This document shows positions 9,299 to 17,660 of a DNA stretch of 53,563 nucleotides, in pieces. The position numbers and the translations under genes were made by a program. Below the pieces are notes generated by a model that was not told the origin of the DNA, did no database searches, and was given only the letters and a program-made list of their open reading frames with translations. The first letter of the stretch is position 1; each line of letters opens with the position of its first letter. Source of the DNA: Streptomyces anulatus (GTDB lineage: Bacteria > Actinomycetota > Actinomycetes > Streptomycetales > Streptomycetaceae); assembly GCF_000721175.1 (NCBI RefSeq), contig NZ_JOEZ01000041.1, forward strand, positions 1 through 53,563. The letters run 5' to 3'.

Positions 9299-11719
9299 GC
9301 GCCGCAGCGCCTTCGCCAGAAACGGCGCCGTACGGCTGCCGGCCTCCCGTGCCACCTCCGCCGGCGTCCCGGCCGCCACGATCCGGCCGCCCCGGTCCCC
9401 GCCCTCGGGGCCCAGGTCGATGACATGGTCCGCGCCTGCCACCACGGCCATGTCGTGCTCCACGACCACCACCGTGCTCCCGGCGTCGACCAGGGAGTGC
9501 AACTGCCTCATCAGCACCTCCACATCGGCCGGATGCAGTCCCGTCGTCGGCTCGTCCAGCAGATACAGGGTGTGCCCGCGCCGGGTGCGCTGGAGCTCGG
9601 CGGCCAGCTTGATGCGCTGCGCCTCACCGCCGGACAGCTCCGTGGCGGGCTGGCCGAGCCGCAGATAGCCGAGCCCCACGTCCAGCAGGGTGGTCAGCGC
9701 ACGCTCGGCGGCCGGCGTCCCGGCGAAGAACCCGGCGGCCGACTCCACGGTCAGATCCAGGACCTGAGCGATCGTCAGGCCCTCCAGGGTGACGTCCAGC
9801 GTCTCCGGGTTGTAGCGGGCGCCGTGACAGTCCGGGCAGGGTGCGTACGTGCTCGGCAGGAACAGCAGCTCCACCGAGACGAAGCCCTCGCCCTGGCAGG
9901 TCTCGCACCGGCCGCCGCTCACATTGAACGAGAACCGCCCCGCGCCGTAGCCTCGCTCCCGAGCCCTCTCCGTCCGCGCGAACAGCTTCCGTACGGCGTC
10001 GAACAGACCGGTGTACGTGGCCAGATTGGACCGGGGCGTACGGCCGATGGGCTTCTGGTCGACCTGGACGAGCCGGTCCACCGCCTCCAGACCGGTGGCC
10101 GCCGCGCAGTACAGCTCGCCCGCCCCGGCCTCCTCGCCCGCCTGCCGGTCCGCCAGCACCCCGGCGAGCACCTGGCCGACCAGGGTCGACTTGCCCGAGC
10201 CGGACACCCCGGTCACCGCCGTGAACACCCCGAGCGGGAACGCCGCGTCGACGCCCCGCACGTTGTGCCGCTCCACGCCGGCGAGCCGGATCCACCCGGA
10301 CGGGGTGCGCGCCTCGCGCACCGGCTCGGTGTCCTGGCCGTCCTCGGGGAACAGGAAGCGGCGCGTCGCCGACTCCGGGACCTGGGCGAGTCCCTCCGGC
10401 GGCCCGCTGTGCAGCACCCGCCCGCCGTGCTCCCCGGCCAGCGGGCCCACGTCCACCAGCCAGTCCGCCCGCCGCACCACGTCCATCTGGTGCTCCACCA
10501 CGAAGACCGAGTTCCCGGCCTCCTTCAACCGCCCCAGCACCCCGAGCAGCGCCTCGGTGTCCGCCGGATGCAGCCCGGCCGACGGCTCGTCCAGGACATA
10601 GACGACACCGAAGAGCCCCGACCGCAACTGCGTCGCCAGCCGCAGCCGTTGCAGCTCACCGGAGGAGAGCGTCGGGGCCGTCCGGTCCAGGCTCAGATAG
10701 CCGAGCCCCAGCTCCGTCACCGTCCCGATCCGCGCCAGCAGATCACCCGTCAGCACCCGGGCCGTCGCCTCACCGCCCGCCCCCGCCCCGGCCAGCACCT
10801 CGGCCAGTGCGGACAGCGGCAGCCCGGCCAGCTCCGCGATGGTCCGCCCGGCGAACGTCACCGCCATCGCCTCGGGCCGCAGGCGGCTCCCGCCGCACAC
10901 GGGGCACGGGGCACTGGTCAGGAAGCGCTCCGCCTTCGCCCGCAGGGTACGGCTCCTGGTGTCGGCGAAGGTGTGCAGCACATAGCGCCGCGCGCTCATG
11001 TACGTACCCTGGTAAGGGCGTTGGATCCGGCCGGCGTCCCGCACCGGATGCACCGTCACCACCGGCTGCTCGTCGGTGAACAGGATCCACCGCCGGTCCT
11101 CGGGGTCCAGCTCGCGCCAGGGCCGGTCGACGTCGTACCCCAGCGCGTCCAGCACATCGCGGAGGTTCTTGCCCTGCCAGGCGCCCGGCCACGCGGCGAT
11201 CGCCCCGTCCCGGACGGACAGCGAGGGGTCCGGGACGAGCAGTTCCTCGTCCGTCCGGTGGATCCGCCCCAGCCCGTGGCACTCCGGGCACGCGCCGACG
11301 GCGGTGTTGGGGGAGAAGGAGTCGGAATCCAGCCGCTCGGCCCCCGGCGGATAGTCCCCCGCACGGGAGAAGAGCATGCGCAGTGAGTTGGAGAGCGTGG
11401 TCACCGTCCCGACGGACGACCGGGCCCCCGGGGCGGAGCGCCGCTGCTCCAGCGAGACGGCGGGCGGCAGCCCGGTGATCTCCCCGACGGCGGGCGCGCC
11501 GACCTGATGGATCAGCCGCCGGGCGTACGGGGCCACGGACTCGAAGTAGCGTCGCTGGGCCTCGGCGTAGATGGTCCCGAAGGCCAGCGAGGACTTCCCC
11601 GACCCCGACACGCCCGTGAAGACGGTCAGGGTGTCGCGCGGGATGTCGACCCGGACGTCCTTCAGGTTGTGCTCGCGGGCGCCGTGCACCCGGACGTACG
11701 GATCGTGGGGGGAGGGCAT
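9296..11719 (-). CDS. UvrA-like ABC ATPase (class II, UvrA2/DrrC type)
   Basis: An 807-residue UvrA paralogue, shorter than housekeeping UvrA (about 950-1000 residues) because the insert that contacts UvrB is missing or reduced. Two ATPase modules are visible with Walker A motifs G-V-S-G-S-G-K-S-S near residue 40 and G-V-S-G-S-G-K-S-T near 510, two L-S-G/S-G-E signatures, and zinc-finger Cys groups (CPEC-HG, CPVCGG, CETCQGEG, CPDCHG). Such proteins are linked to resistance against DNA-binding drugs, for example DrrC, or to minor repair roles. ATG 11719 fits the family start. It stands alone. A role in self-protection against an enediyne is possible only as speculation, since the cassette is 30 kb away. 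Confidence 0.88.
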   Translation of the reverse strand: MPSPHDPYVRVHGAREHNLKDVRVDIPRDTLTVFTGVSGSGKSSLAFGTIYAEAQRRYFESVAPYARRLIHQVGAPAVGEITGLPPAVSLEQRRSAPGARSSVGTVTTLSNSLRMLFSRAGDYPPGAERLDSDSFSPNTAVGACPECHGLGRIHRTDEELLVPDPSLSVRDGAIAAWPGAWQGKNLRDVLDALGYDVDRPWRELDPEDRRWILFTDEQPVVTVHPVRDAGRIQRPYQGTYMSARRYVLHTFADTRSRTLRAKAERFLTSAPCPVCGGSRLRPEAMAVTFAGRTIAELAGLPLSALAEVLAGAGAGGEATARVLTGDLLARIGTVTELGLGYLSLDRTAPTLSSGELQRLRLATQLRSGLFGVVYVLDEPSAGLHPADTEALLGVLGRLKEAGNSVFVVEHQMDVVRRADWLVDVGPLAGEHGGRVLHSGPPEGLAQVPESATRRFLFPEDGQDTEPVREARTPSGWIRLAGVERHNVRGVDAAFPLGVFTAVTGVSGSGKSTLVGQVLAGVLADRQAGEEAGAGELYCAAATGLEAVDRLVQVDQKPIGRTPRSNLATYTGLFDAVRKLFARTERARERGYGAGRFSFNVSGGRCETCQGEGFVSVELLFLPSTYAPCPDCHGARYNPETLDVTLEGLTIAQVLDLTVESAAGFFAGTPAAERALTTLLDVGLGYLRLGQPATELSGGEAQRIKLAAELQRTRRGHTLYLLDEPTTGLHPADVEVLMRQLHSLVDAGSTVVVVEHDMAVVAGADHVIDLGPEGGDRGGRIVAAGTPAEVAREAGSRTAPFLAKALRR

Positions 11720-11849
11720 GGGGCTCGGCTCCGTACGCGTGGGGTGCTGACACCGGAAGGGACGACCGCAAGAGACGACCGGAAGGGACAAACAGTCCGA
11801 TTCTAGGCGTGTGCTCCGACGGTGGGCGCCCGGGATCCGGCGGCGCGCC

Positions 11850-12284
11850 TCACGGGGTGCAGGCGCGGACGACCGCGTCGGTGTCCCAGTAGAACGGCCG
11901 CACCTCGGTGATCCGGCCGTCCCGGACGGTGAGGGTCTGGAGGATGGGGAACGTCAGCTCCCGCGCGGTCGCCCGGGACCTGGCGCGGACGATGGTGCGT
12001 ACCACCGACGTCTCCCCGGTGGCCAGGAAGTCCTGCTCCACCAGCTCGAACTCGGTCCAGGTGTCGCTCATCGCCCGGAAGAACCGCTCCAGGCCCCGGT
12101 GTCCGCGCCAGACTCCGCCGTACGGGAGCGCCGCCGCCTGATGCAGGACCACATCCGGTGCGAAGCAGGGGGCCAGCAGGTCGAAGGAGGCCGTGCCCGG
12201 CCCGCCGGCCGCCAGATACAGGGTCTCGGCTTCGTACATGGCGGTGAGGACCGCCCGGGTGTCCGTCGTCTGGGTGTGGGTCAT
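11850..12284 (-). CDS. SnoaL/NTF2-fold protein
   Basis: A 144-residue single-domain protein of the nuclear-transport-factor-2 fold. Typical features are the early helix with V-L-x-A-M-Y-x-A-E, F-D-L-L-A-P-C-F-A-P-D-V-V near residue 34, the G-H-R-G-L-E-R-F-F segment, and the closing D-G-R-I-T-E-V-R-P-F-Y-W. Members are isomerases, hydrolases, cyclases or of unknown role; no substrate can be inferred. It lies upstream of the uvrA-like gene and downstream of the LLM oxidoreductase, all on the minus strand, and might be transcribed from the latter's promoter across a 40-base gap. Confidence 0.8.
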   Translation of the reverse strand: MTHTQTTDTRAVLTAMYEAETLYLAAGGPGTASFDLLAPCFAPDVVLHQAAALPYGGVWRGHRGLERFFRAMSDTWTEFELVEQDFLATGETSVVRTIVRARSRATARELTFPILQTLTVRDGRITEVRPFYWDTDAVVRACTP

Positions 12285-12324
12285 GCCTCCCAGCCTTCCG
12301 GGTCGTCGCGCGTGGGTCCGGCGG

Positions 12325-13377
12325 CTATCGGACGTCGAGGCTCCGTCGCGGAACCCGCTCGTCGGCCCGGCCCCGCGGGCGGGTGATCCGGGCGAGCCGC
12401 CGCAACGAGTCCACCAGCCCTGCCCGGTCGTACGTGCTGGTCGTGACGAGCACCTCGTCCGCCCCGGTCTCCTCGATCGCCCGCTCCAGCTGACCGGTCA
12501 CCTGGGCCTCGGTACCGTGGACATGGCCGTCGAGCCCTTGCTCGTACAGCCTCCGCTCCTTGGCCGTCATGGGAAGGGCCTCGACGCGCTCGGCCGGGGT
12601 CAGCGGCGGGAAGTCCCCGTGCGTACGGGAGTACGCCATGGCCCACGCCTCCGGTACGAGCAGCCGGCGGGCCGCCTCCTCGGTGCCCGCGACGGCCACC
12701 GTGCCCGCGACGATCACCTCGGGCCGCTCGGCGCGGGCGGAGGGGCGGAAGCGGCGGCGGTAGACCTCGATGGCGCGCAGCACCTTCGCCCGGCCGCGCA
12801 GATCGCCGATGACGAGGGGGAGCCCGGCGGCCGCGGCGACGGACGCGCCCTCGCCGATCGCCAGGACGTACGCGGGGATGCGCAGGCCCTCCGCCGGATG
12901 GGCGTGCACCCCGGGGTGGGCCTGCTGGGTGCCGTCGATCCAGCCGAGCAGTTCGGCGAGCCGGCCGGGGAAGTCCTCGGCGTCCTGCTTGCCGTGGCCG
13001 AGCGCCCGGCGGACGCCGTCGGTGAACCCGACGGAGCGGCCGAGCCCCATGTCGATCCGGCCGGGGAAGAGGGAGGCGAGCACCCCGAACTGCTCGGCGA
13101 CGACCAGCGGCCGGTGGTTGGGCAGCATCACTCCGCCGGTGCCGACCCGGATGGTGGAGGTCGCGGCGGCCACGGCGGCCGCCAGCACCGTCGGCGCGGA
13201 CCCCGCGACCCCCGGCACGCCGTGGTGCTCGGAGACCCAGAAGCGGTGGAATCCGAGCGCCTCCGCCTCCCGCGCGAGGTCGACGGTGTCGCGCAGCGCC
13301 CGGGGGGCCCCGTGCCCCTCACGGATGCGGGAACGGTCCAGGACGGAGAAGCGGGTCGAGGCGATCACAGAGCTCAC
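12325..13377 (-). CDS. LLM-class flavin-dependent oxidoreductase (bacterial luciferase-like)
   Basis: A 350-residue luciferase-like monooxygenase. Visible signatures are A-x-x-L-G-F-H-R-F-W-V-S-E-H-H near residue 40-50, the R-V-G-T-G-G-V-M-L-P-N-H segment, and G-R-I-D-M-G-L-G-R-S-V-G. It should use reduced FMN or F420; the substrate is unknown. It starts with GTG 13377 and no ribosome binding site precedes it, so the message may be leaderless. A SigR-like promoter with a slightly short spacer lies directly upstream. The gene is divergent from the HAD phosphatase gene. Confidence 0.85.
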   Translation of the reverse strand: MSSVIASTRFSVLDRSRIREGHGAPRALRDTVDLAREAEALGFHRFWVSEHHGVPGVAGSAPTVLAAAVAAATSTIRVGTGGVMLPNHRPLVVAEQFGVLASLFPGRIDMGLGRSVGFTDGVRRALGHGKQDAEDFPGRLAELLGWIDGTQQAHPGVHAHPAEGLRIPAYVLAIGEGASVAAAAGLPLVIGDLRGRAKVLRAIEVYRRRFRPSARAERPEVIVAGTVAVAGTEEAARRLLVPEAWAMAYSRTHGDFPPLTPAERVEALPMTAKERRLYEQGLDGHVHGTEAQVTGQLERAIEETGADEVLVTTSTYDRAGLVDSLRRLARITRPRGRADERVPRRSLDVR

Positions 13378-13386
13378 GTCTTGTTC

Positions 13387-13411
13387 AACGCGCTCGTTCC
13401 GTAGGGATTCC
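13387..13411 (-). promoter_or_regulatory. Possible SigR-like promoter for the LLM gene
   Basis: Reading on the minus strand, GGAAT (13411-13407) and GTT (13389-13387) are separated by 17 bases, against the 18 of the SigR consensus. The GTG start lies 9 bases after GTT and would make a leaderless message. The spacer mismatch keeps confidence low. Confidence 0.25.
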
Positions 13412-13435
13412 CGGGGCGTTTCCTAAGCTGGGGGA

Positions 13436-13924
13436 GTGAACAACGACGCACGGCCGCTGGCCGTATTCGATCTGGACGGCACGCTCGCGGACACCGGTCA
13501 CCGGCAGCACTTCCTGGAGGGCACGAAGCGCGACTGGGCCGGCTTCTTCGCCGCGGCCCCGGCCGACCCGCCGCTCCCGGAGGGCGTACGGATGGTGCTC
13601 GCCAGCGCCGAGGAGTGCGCGATCGTCTATCTGACCGGCCGGCCCGAGCGGTGCCGCCGCGACACCGTGCGCTGGCTGAACCGTCAGGGGCTGCCCGAGG
13701 GCACGCTGTTCATGCGGCGCAACGACGACCGGCGCCCCGCACGCCGGACGAAGCTGGACGTCCTCCGGCGGCTGGGGCGGACGGGGCGGGTGCGCATGCT
13801 CGTGGACGACGACGAGTTGGTCTGCGATGCGGCCGAGGTGGCCGGATTTGCTGTGGTGCGGGCCCGCTGGGCCGACCCGTCGGCGGCGCTGAAGGATGCG
13901 CAGGAGCGTGAGGGGCGTACCTGA
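13436..13924 (+). CDS. HAD-superfamily phosphatase
   Basis: A 162-residue HAD hydrolase. Motif I is complete: V-F-D-L-D-G-T-L-A-D-T near residues 10-20, with the nucleophile in D-L-D-G-T. Motif II is Y-L-T-G-R-P-E near 63-69. A conserved Lys appears in R-T-K-L-D, and the acidic motif in M-L-V-D-D-D-E-L-V. The order and size resemble polynucleotide 3'-phosphatase domains (F-D-L-D-G-T-L-A-D-x-x-H-R), so nucleic-acid ends or small phosphoesters are possible substrates. No kinase domain is attached. It begins with GTG just after a purine-rich stretch and ends tail-to-tail with dodecin. Confidence 0.8.
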   Translation: MNNDARPLAVFDLDGTLADTGHRQHFLEGTKRDWAGFFAAAPADPPLPEGVRMVLASAEECAIVYLTGRPERCRRDTVRWLNRQGLPEGTLFMRRNDDRRPARRTKLDVLRRLGRTGRVRMLVDDDELVCDAAEVAGFAVVRARWADPSAALKDAQEREGRT

Positions 13925-14140
13925 TCAGGTGCTTTCGTCGAGCCTGAAGCCCACCTTCAGGCAGACCTGATAGTGCGCGATTCGGCCATCTTCGATATGG
14001 CCGCGAATTTCACCGATCTCGAACCAATCGAGATTGTGCAACGTTTCCGCCGCTCTTGCGACACCGTTCCGGATCGCCGCGTCGATGCCCTCCTCGGAGG
14101 TTCCTACGATCTCGGTGACCCGATAAGTGTGATTCGGCAT
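13925..14140 (-). CDS. Dodecin, flavin-binding protein
   Basis: A 71-residue protein with the dodecin pattern: Y-R-V-T-E-I-V-G-T-S near the start, A-I-R-N-G-V-A-R-A-A-E-T-L in the helix, a Trp in L-D-W-F-E, and I-A-H-Y-Q-V-C-L-K-V-G-F-R at the end. Dodecins form hollow dodecamers that store flavins or CoA. A purine-rich ribosome binding site (ggagaggagac) precedes the ATG. The stop codon abuts that of the HAD gene; the two stops lie inside the palindrome acctgatcaggt (13919-13930). Confidence 0.92.
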   Translation of the reverse strand: MPNHTYRVTEIVGTSEEGIDAAIRNGVARAAETLHNLDWFEIGEIRGHIEDGRIAHYQVCLKVGFRLDEST

Positions 14141-14228
14141 TGTTTGTCTCCTCTCCTGTGACCACGTTGCCCCAATGCATGGCGCCCCGCGAGGGGGAGG
14201 GTGGGGCGAGTCGGGACGAGCGCCCGCC

Positions 14229-14257
14229 TTGACCTACCCATTGGTCCATACCAAAAT
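14229..14257 (+). promoter_or_regulatory. Promoter with DasR-like operator (dre) for the sugar-binding lipoprotein
   Basis: TTGACC at 14229-14234 and CAAAAT at 14252-14257 are spaced by 17 bases. Between and over them, 14240-14255 reads attggtccataccaaa, a dyad (TTGGT-N4-ACCAA) that matches 11 of 16 positions of the DasR site as I remember it (ACTGGTCTAGACCAGT). The dyad covers the spacer and the -10 region, as expected for repression by the GlcNAc-responsive regulator. The downstream gene encodes a sugar-binding protein. Confidence 0.5.
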
Positions 14258-14342
14258 TCAGCCAACCGCCCGTGCGAGCGCCGCCCGCAATCCCCCACAC
14301 CGGGTCCCGATTTCGTTGTGCCGTTTCGCAGAAGGTGACCAC

Positions 14343-15599
14343 GTGAAGAACCGCATACTGGCCGGAGCCGTCGCGCTTGTCTCATCCGTCGCACTCTGCG
14401 GATGCGGCTACATATCGGGCTCGGACAGCGGTGACCGCACGGTGACGGTCTGGCTGATGAAGGACAGCGTCTCGCCCGGCTTCCTGGACAAGTTCACCCG
14501 CTCGTACGAGGAGGAGAACCCCTCGATCGAGCTGGACTTCAAGATCCAGGAATGGAGCGGCATCGGCCCCAAGGTCCTCTCCGCGCTGGAGGGCGACGAC
14601 GCCCCGGACGTGATCGAGGTCGGAAACACGCAGGTCGCGCAGTACGCGGAGAGCGGCGGCCTGCGCGACCTGACCCTCGAGTCGATGCGTGACCTGGGCA
14701 GCGAGGACTGGCTGCCCGGCCTGGCCCAGCCCGGCAGCATCAACGGTGTGCAGTACGGCATCCCCTGGTACGCGGCCAACCGGGTGGTGATCTACAACAA
14801 GGACATCTTCGAGAAGGCGGGCATCGACTCCGTCCCGAAGACGCGCGCCGAGTGGATCGCCGACACCGAGAAGCTCAACAACGCGGGCGACCAGGGCATT
14901 TATCTGGCCGGTCAGAACTGGTACGTGCTCGCCGGATTCATCTGGGACGAGGGCGGCGAGCTCGCCGACGAGAACGGCGGCGACTGGCAGGGCGCCCTGG
15001 ACACCCCGGAGGCCCTGGCGGGCATGCGGTTCTACCAGGAACTCCAGGCGCTCGGCGACGGCCCGACCGACGCCGACGAGGAGAAGCCCCCGCAGACCGA
15101 CGTATTCGCCAGGGGTGATGTCGCGCAGATCATCTCGACGCCGGGCAGCGCCGCGCTCGTCGAGCAGAAGAATCCCGAACTCAAGGGAAGGCTCGGCTAC
15201 TTCCCCATTCCCGGCAAGACCGCGAAAGCCCCCGGCTCGGTATTCACCGGCGGCTCCGACCTCATCGTCCCGAAGAACGCCGACGAGCGCAGCGCCGGCA
15301 TCGCCGTCGTCAAGGCGCTGGCGAGCGAGAAGTGGCAGACGGAGCTCGCCCGGGGCATGAGCTACGTCCCGAACAAGCCGAGCCTCGCCCATGTCATCGA
15401 GGGCGACGAGGGCACCGCGGCGATGGCGGAGGGCGCCACCCGCGGCCGCGCCACTCCCAACTCGTCCCAGTGGGCCAGGGTCGAGGCGGAGAACCCGATC
15501 AAGCCCTACATGACGGCCGTCCTGGAAGGCGGCGACCCGGCCCGGGAGGCCAAGGCCGCCTCCGAGCGCATCACCGCCATGCTCACCGGCAGCGGCTGA
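14343..15599 (+). CDS. ABC-transporter sugar-binding lipoprotein (orphan)
   Basis: A 418-residue family-1 extracellular solute-binding protein. GTG 14343 is chosen because AAGGTG lies 7 bases upstream and the translation begins with a lipoprotein signal peptide ending in Leu-Cys-Gly-Cys (lipidated Cys near residue 21). The mature part has the usual signs: D-F-K-I-Q-E-W, D-A-P-D-V-I-E-V-G-N-T, G-I-P-W-Y-A, and I-Y-N-K-D-I-F-E-K-A-G. It resembles chitobiose or GlcNAc binders of the DasA/NgcE kind, which agrees with the operator upstream. No permease or ATPase gene is adjacent, so it would have to work with a transporter encoded elsewhere. Confidence 0.85.
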   Translation: MKNRILAGAVALVSSVALCGCGYISGSDSGDRTVTVWLMKDSVSPGFLDKFTRSYEEENPSIELDFKIQEWSGIGPKVLSALEGDDAPDVIEVGNTQVAQYAESGGLRDLTLESMRDLGSEDWLPGLAQPGSINGVQYGIPWYAANRVVIYNKDIFEKAGIDSVPKTRAEWIADTEKLNNAGDQGIYLAGQNWYVLAGFIWDEGGELADENGGDWQGALDTPEALAGMRFYQELQALGDGPTDADEEKPPQTDVFARGDVAQIISTPGSAALVEQKNPELKGRLGYFPIPGKTAKAPGSVFTGGSDLIVPKNADERSAGIAVVKALASEKWQTELARGMSYVPNKPSLAHVIEGDEGTAAMAEGATRGRATPNSSQWARVEAENPIKPYMTAVLEGGDPAREAKAASERITAMLTGSG

Positions 15600-15616
15600 T
15601 CCCTTCCGGACGGGCC

Positions 15617-15701
15617 TGCCCGGGAGCGCCGCGTGCCCGGGAGCAACTCGTGCCCGGGAGCGCCGCCTGCCCAGGAACGCCGCGTGCCCGGGAGCACCGC
15701 G
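15617..15701. repeat. Five tandem 17-bp units
   Basis: Consecutive 17-base units with consensus tgcccgggagcgccgcg start at 15617, 15634, 15651, 15668 and 15685, with a degenerate sixth from 15702. They fill the gap after the sugar-binding lipoprotein. Each has the palindromic core cccggg. They could act as a terminator or simply be a variable-number repeat. Confidence 0.85.
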
Positions 15702-15848
15702 TCCCTGGGATTCAGCCGTCGCACATCCCCGCTCCCCACAGCGGTCACGTCGAATCCAGCCGGTGACGGAAGAAGTAAGGGGCCGGGCCGCCGCACTCCC
15801 GCGACGACCCGGTAGCGCCCCCTGCCGCTTCCGCCTTCGGAGACCGCC

Positions 15849-16673
15849 ATGACCGTGCTGCCCGTCGCCCCTCACACCCCGCTCCCCGCCGCTCCCACGC
15901 CCGTCCCCGTGCCGGCCCCCGAACCGGCCGGCACCTCCGAACCGGCCTACCGGGTGTCCCTCGCCACCTGCCAGGAAGACGTACGCGCGGCCCAGCGGCT
16001 GCGCCACCTGGTGTTCGCCGGGGAGCTCGGAGCCCGGCTGGAGGGACCCGAACCCGGCCTGGACAGCGACGCCTTCGACGCGTACTGCGACCACCTCCTG
16101 GTCCGTGAGACCGCCACCGGGGAGGTCGTCGCCACCTATCGGCTGCTGCCGCCGGACCGCGCCCGGATCGCCGGCCGCCTTTACGCGGAGAGCGAGTTCG
16201 ACCTCACCCGGCTCGCCCCGATCCGCGACGACCTCGTCGAGGTCGGCCGCTCCTGCGTCCACCCCGCACACCGCGACGGCGCGGTCATCGCCCTCGTCTG
16301 GGCCGGGCTCGCCCGCTACATGGAGCGCACCGGCCACACCTGGATCGCGGGCTGCTGCTCCCTGCCGCTGGCCGACGGCGGCGCCCTGGCCGCCCGGAGC
16401 TGGAACACCGTTCGCGCGGGACACCTCGCGCCGGAGAAGTACTGGGTCACCCCGCACCGCCTCTGGGACTCCTCCGCGCACGGCACGGAGACCGGCTCCC
16501 GGGCGGACCTCCCGCCCCTGCTGCGCGGCTACCTCCGGCTCGGCGCGCAGGTCTGCGGAGCCCCCGCGTACGACCCCGACTTCAACGTCGCCGACCTGTA
16601 CGTCCTGCTCTCGCTGCGCCGTACCGACCCGCGCTACCTGCGCCACTTCCTCTCCCTGGCCCCGCTGCGATGA
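15849..16673 (+). CDS. olsB: GNAT-like N-acyltransferase, OlsB type (ornithine lipid synthesis)
   Basis: A 274-residue protein of the Acetyltransf_5/hemolysin-like group. After a Pro/Ala-rich start (to about residue 32) come R-L-R-H-L-V-F-A-G-E-L, D-A-Y-C-D-H-L-L-V-R, V-V-A-T-Y-R-L-L-P, a Y-A-E-S-E-F-D-L segment and E-V-G-R-S-C-V-H-P-x-H-R. These are characteristic of OlsB, which transfers a 3-hydroxyacyl chain from ACP to the amino group of ornithine. The adjacent overlapping gene encodes an OlsA-like O-acyltransferase, together a complete ornithine-lipid pathway. The symbol is by pathway context; a different amino-acid head group remains possible. Confidence 0.75.
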   Translation: MTVLPVAPHTPLPAAPTPVPVPAPEPAGTSEPAYRVSLATCQEDVRAAQRLRHLVFAGELGARLEGPEPGLDSDAFDAYCDHLLVRETATGEVVATYRLLPPDRARIAGRLYAESEFDLTRLAPIRDDLVEVGRSCVHPAHRDGAVIALVWAGLARYMERTGHTWIAGCCSLPLADGGALAARSWNTVRAGHLAPEKYWVTPHRLWDSSAHGTETGSRADLPPLLRGYLRLGAQVCGAPAYDPDFNVADLYVLLSLRRTDPRYLRHFLSLAPLR

Positions 16674-17518
16674 GCACCTGGCTGCCCTTCGCCCCGTGCA
16701 CCCCGCACGGCTGCGCCCGGCACACCGGAGCCGTACGCGCCCCGCTGCCCGCCGTACTCCGGCTGCTGGCCGGCTGCACACTGGTGCTGCTGGGGGTGGT
16801 CTGCGTCCCGCTGGTCCGGCTGCTCGGGGCCGCCCCCCGCGAGCTGCTGGTGCGGCGCTGGGCGCACGCCGTGACCCGCGCCTTCGGCGTACGCCTCACG
16901 GCCCGGCGGCACGCGCCGGAACCGGCCACCGGCGGCGAGCTCGTCGTCGCCAACCACATCTCCTGGCTCGACGTCCCGCTGATCGCGTCCGTACTGCCCG
17001 GCCGGATGCTCGCCAAGAGCGAGATCCGGCGCTGGCCCCTGCTCGGCCCCCTAGCGGCGTCCGGTGGCACCCTGTTCATCGACCGCGACCGGCTGCGCGC
17101 CCTGCCCGCCGCCGTACGGACCGTCGCGACGGCCCTGCGCTCCGGCTCCCGGGTCGTGGTCTTCCCCGAGGGCAGCACCTGGTGCGGACGGGGCGGCGGC
17201 GCGTTCCGGCCCGCCGTGTTCCAGGCCGCGATCGACGCCGGCGCGACGGTCCGGCCGGTGCGCATCGCCTACCGCACCGCCGCGCACGCACCGGGACCGA
17301 CCGCCGGCGCCGTGGCGTTCGTCGGGGACGATCCGCTCGCCGCCTCGCTCTGGCGCGTGGTGCGGGCGGCCGGGCTCACCGCCCGGGTCGACGTTCTCGC
17401 ACCGATCCCGGTGAACGGCGAGGACGGCCGCCGCGCCCTGGCCCGCAGGGCGCGAGCGGCCGTCCTCGAACCCGGAGATCCGCTCCAGGCCTCTCAGAGC
17501 CTGTCGGGTGACCTCTGA
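16670..17518 (+). CDS. olsA: Lysophospholipid-type acyltransferase, OlsA-like, 3' end altered by a MITE
   Basis: A 282-residue PlsC-family enzyme with a hydrophobic N-terminal segment (about 28-55), the catalytic N-H-I-S-W-L-D motif near residue 95 (the NHxxxxD box), and F-P-E-G-S-T near 166. With the overlapping OlsB-like gene it should acylate lyso-ornithine lipid at the membrane. The last six codons and the stop lie inside the miniature element beginning at 17497. Without that insertion the frame would continue about 18 codons into the end of egtD. The C-terminal tail Ser-Leu-Ser-Gly-Asp-Leu is therefore element-derived. Confidence 0.78.
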   Translation: MSTWLPFAPCTPHGCARHTGAVRAPLPAVLRLLAGCTLVLLGVVCVPLVRLLGAAPRELLVRRWAHAVTRAFGVRLTARRHAPEPATGGELVVANHISWLDVPLIASVLPGRMLAKSEIRRWPLLGPLAASGGTLFIDRDRLRALPAAVRTVATALRSGSRVVVFPEGSTWCGRGGGAFRPAVFQAAIDAGATVRPVRIAYRTAAHAPGPTAGAVAFVGDDPLAASLWRVVRAAGLTARVDVLAPIPVNGEDGRRALARRARAAVLEPGDPLQASQSLSGDL

Positions 17519-17660
17519 CCGGGCGGCCACGCCCTGGCACGCACGCTTCCGGCGTCGGCCGAAATGCCCTGGCAGCTCCGCTACGAGGACCTCTCGGCGC
17601 CTTGGAACCGCACGCACCGGACTGCGTCCGCTTTCCGGTCGAAGGCCCCCCGACAGGCTC
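17497..17660. mobile_element. MITE-like element, copy 1 (164 bp)
   Basis: Terminal inverted repeats begin gagcctgtcggg and end cccgacaggctc; with mismatches the symmetry extends about 27 bases. Both sides are flanked by TCA (17494-17496 and 17661-17663), consistent with a 3-base target duplication. No transposase is encoded. A second copy at 33117-33279 is about 95% identical by my count (7 substitutions and one 1-base gap). The GAGCCTG ends and TNA-type target suggest mobilisation by an IS5-family (IS1031-like) transposase, inferred from memory of that group. The right TCA is the complement of the egtD stop codon. Confidence 0.8.

Noticed and set aside
9296..11719. UvrA-like gene as enediyne self-resistance
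   Set aside because: It lies 30 kb from the cassette in a region that looks conserved; without comparative or expression data the link is too weak to report as a finding.
17564..17660. Small open frame inside MITE copy 1, also present in copy 2
   Set aside because: The two copies differ by substitutions and a 1-base gap, it runs through the terminal repeat and it has no ribosome binding site.
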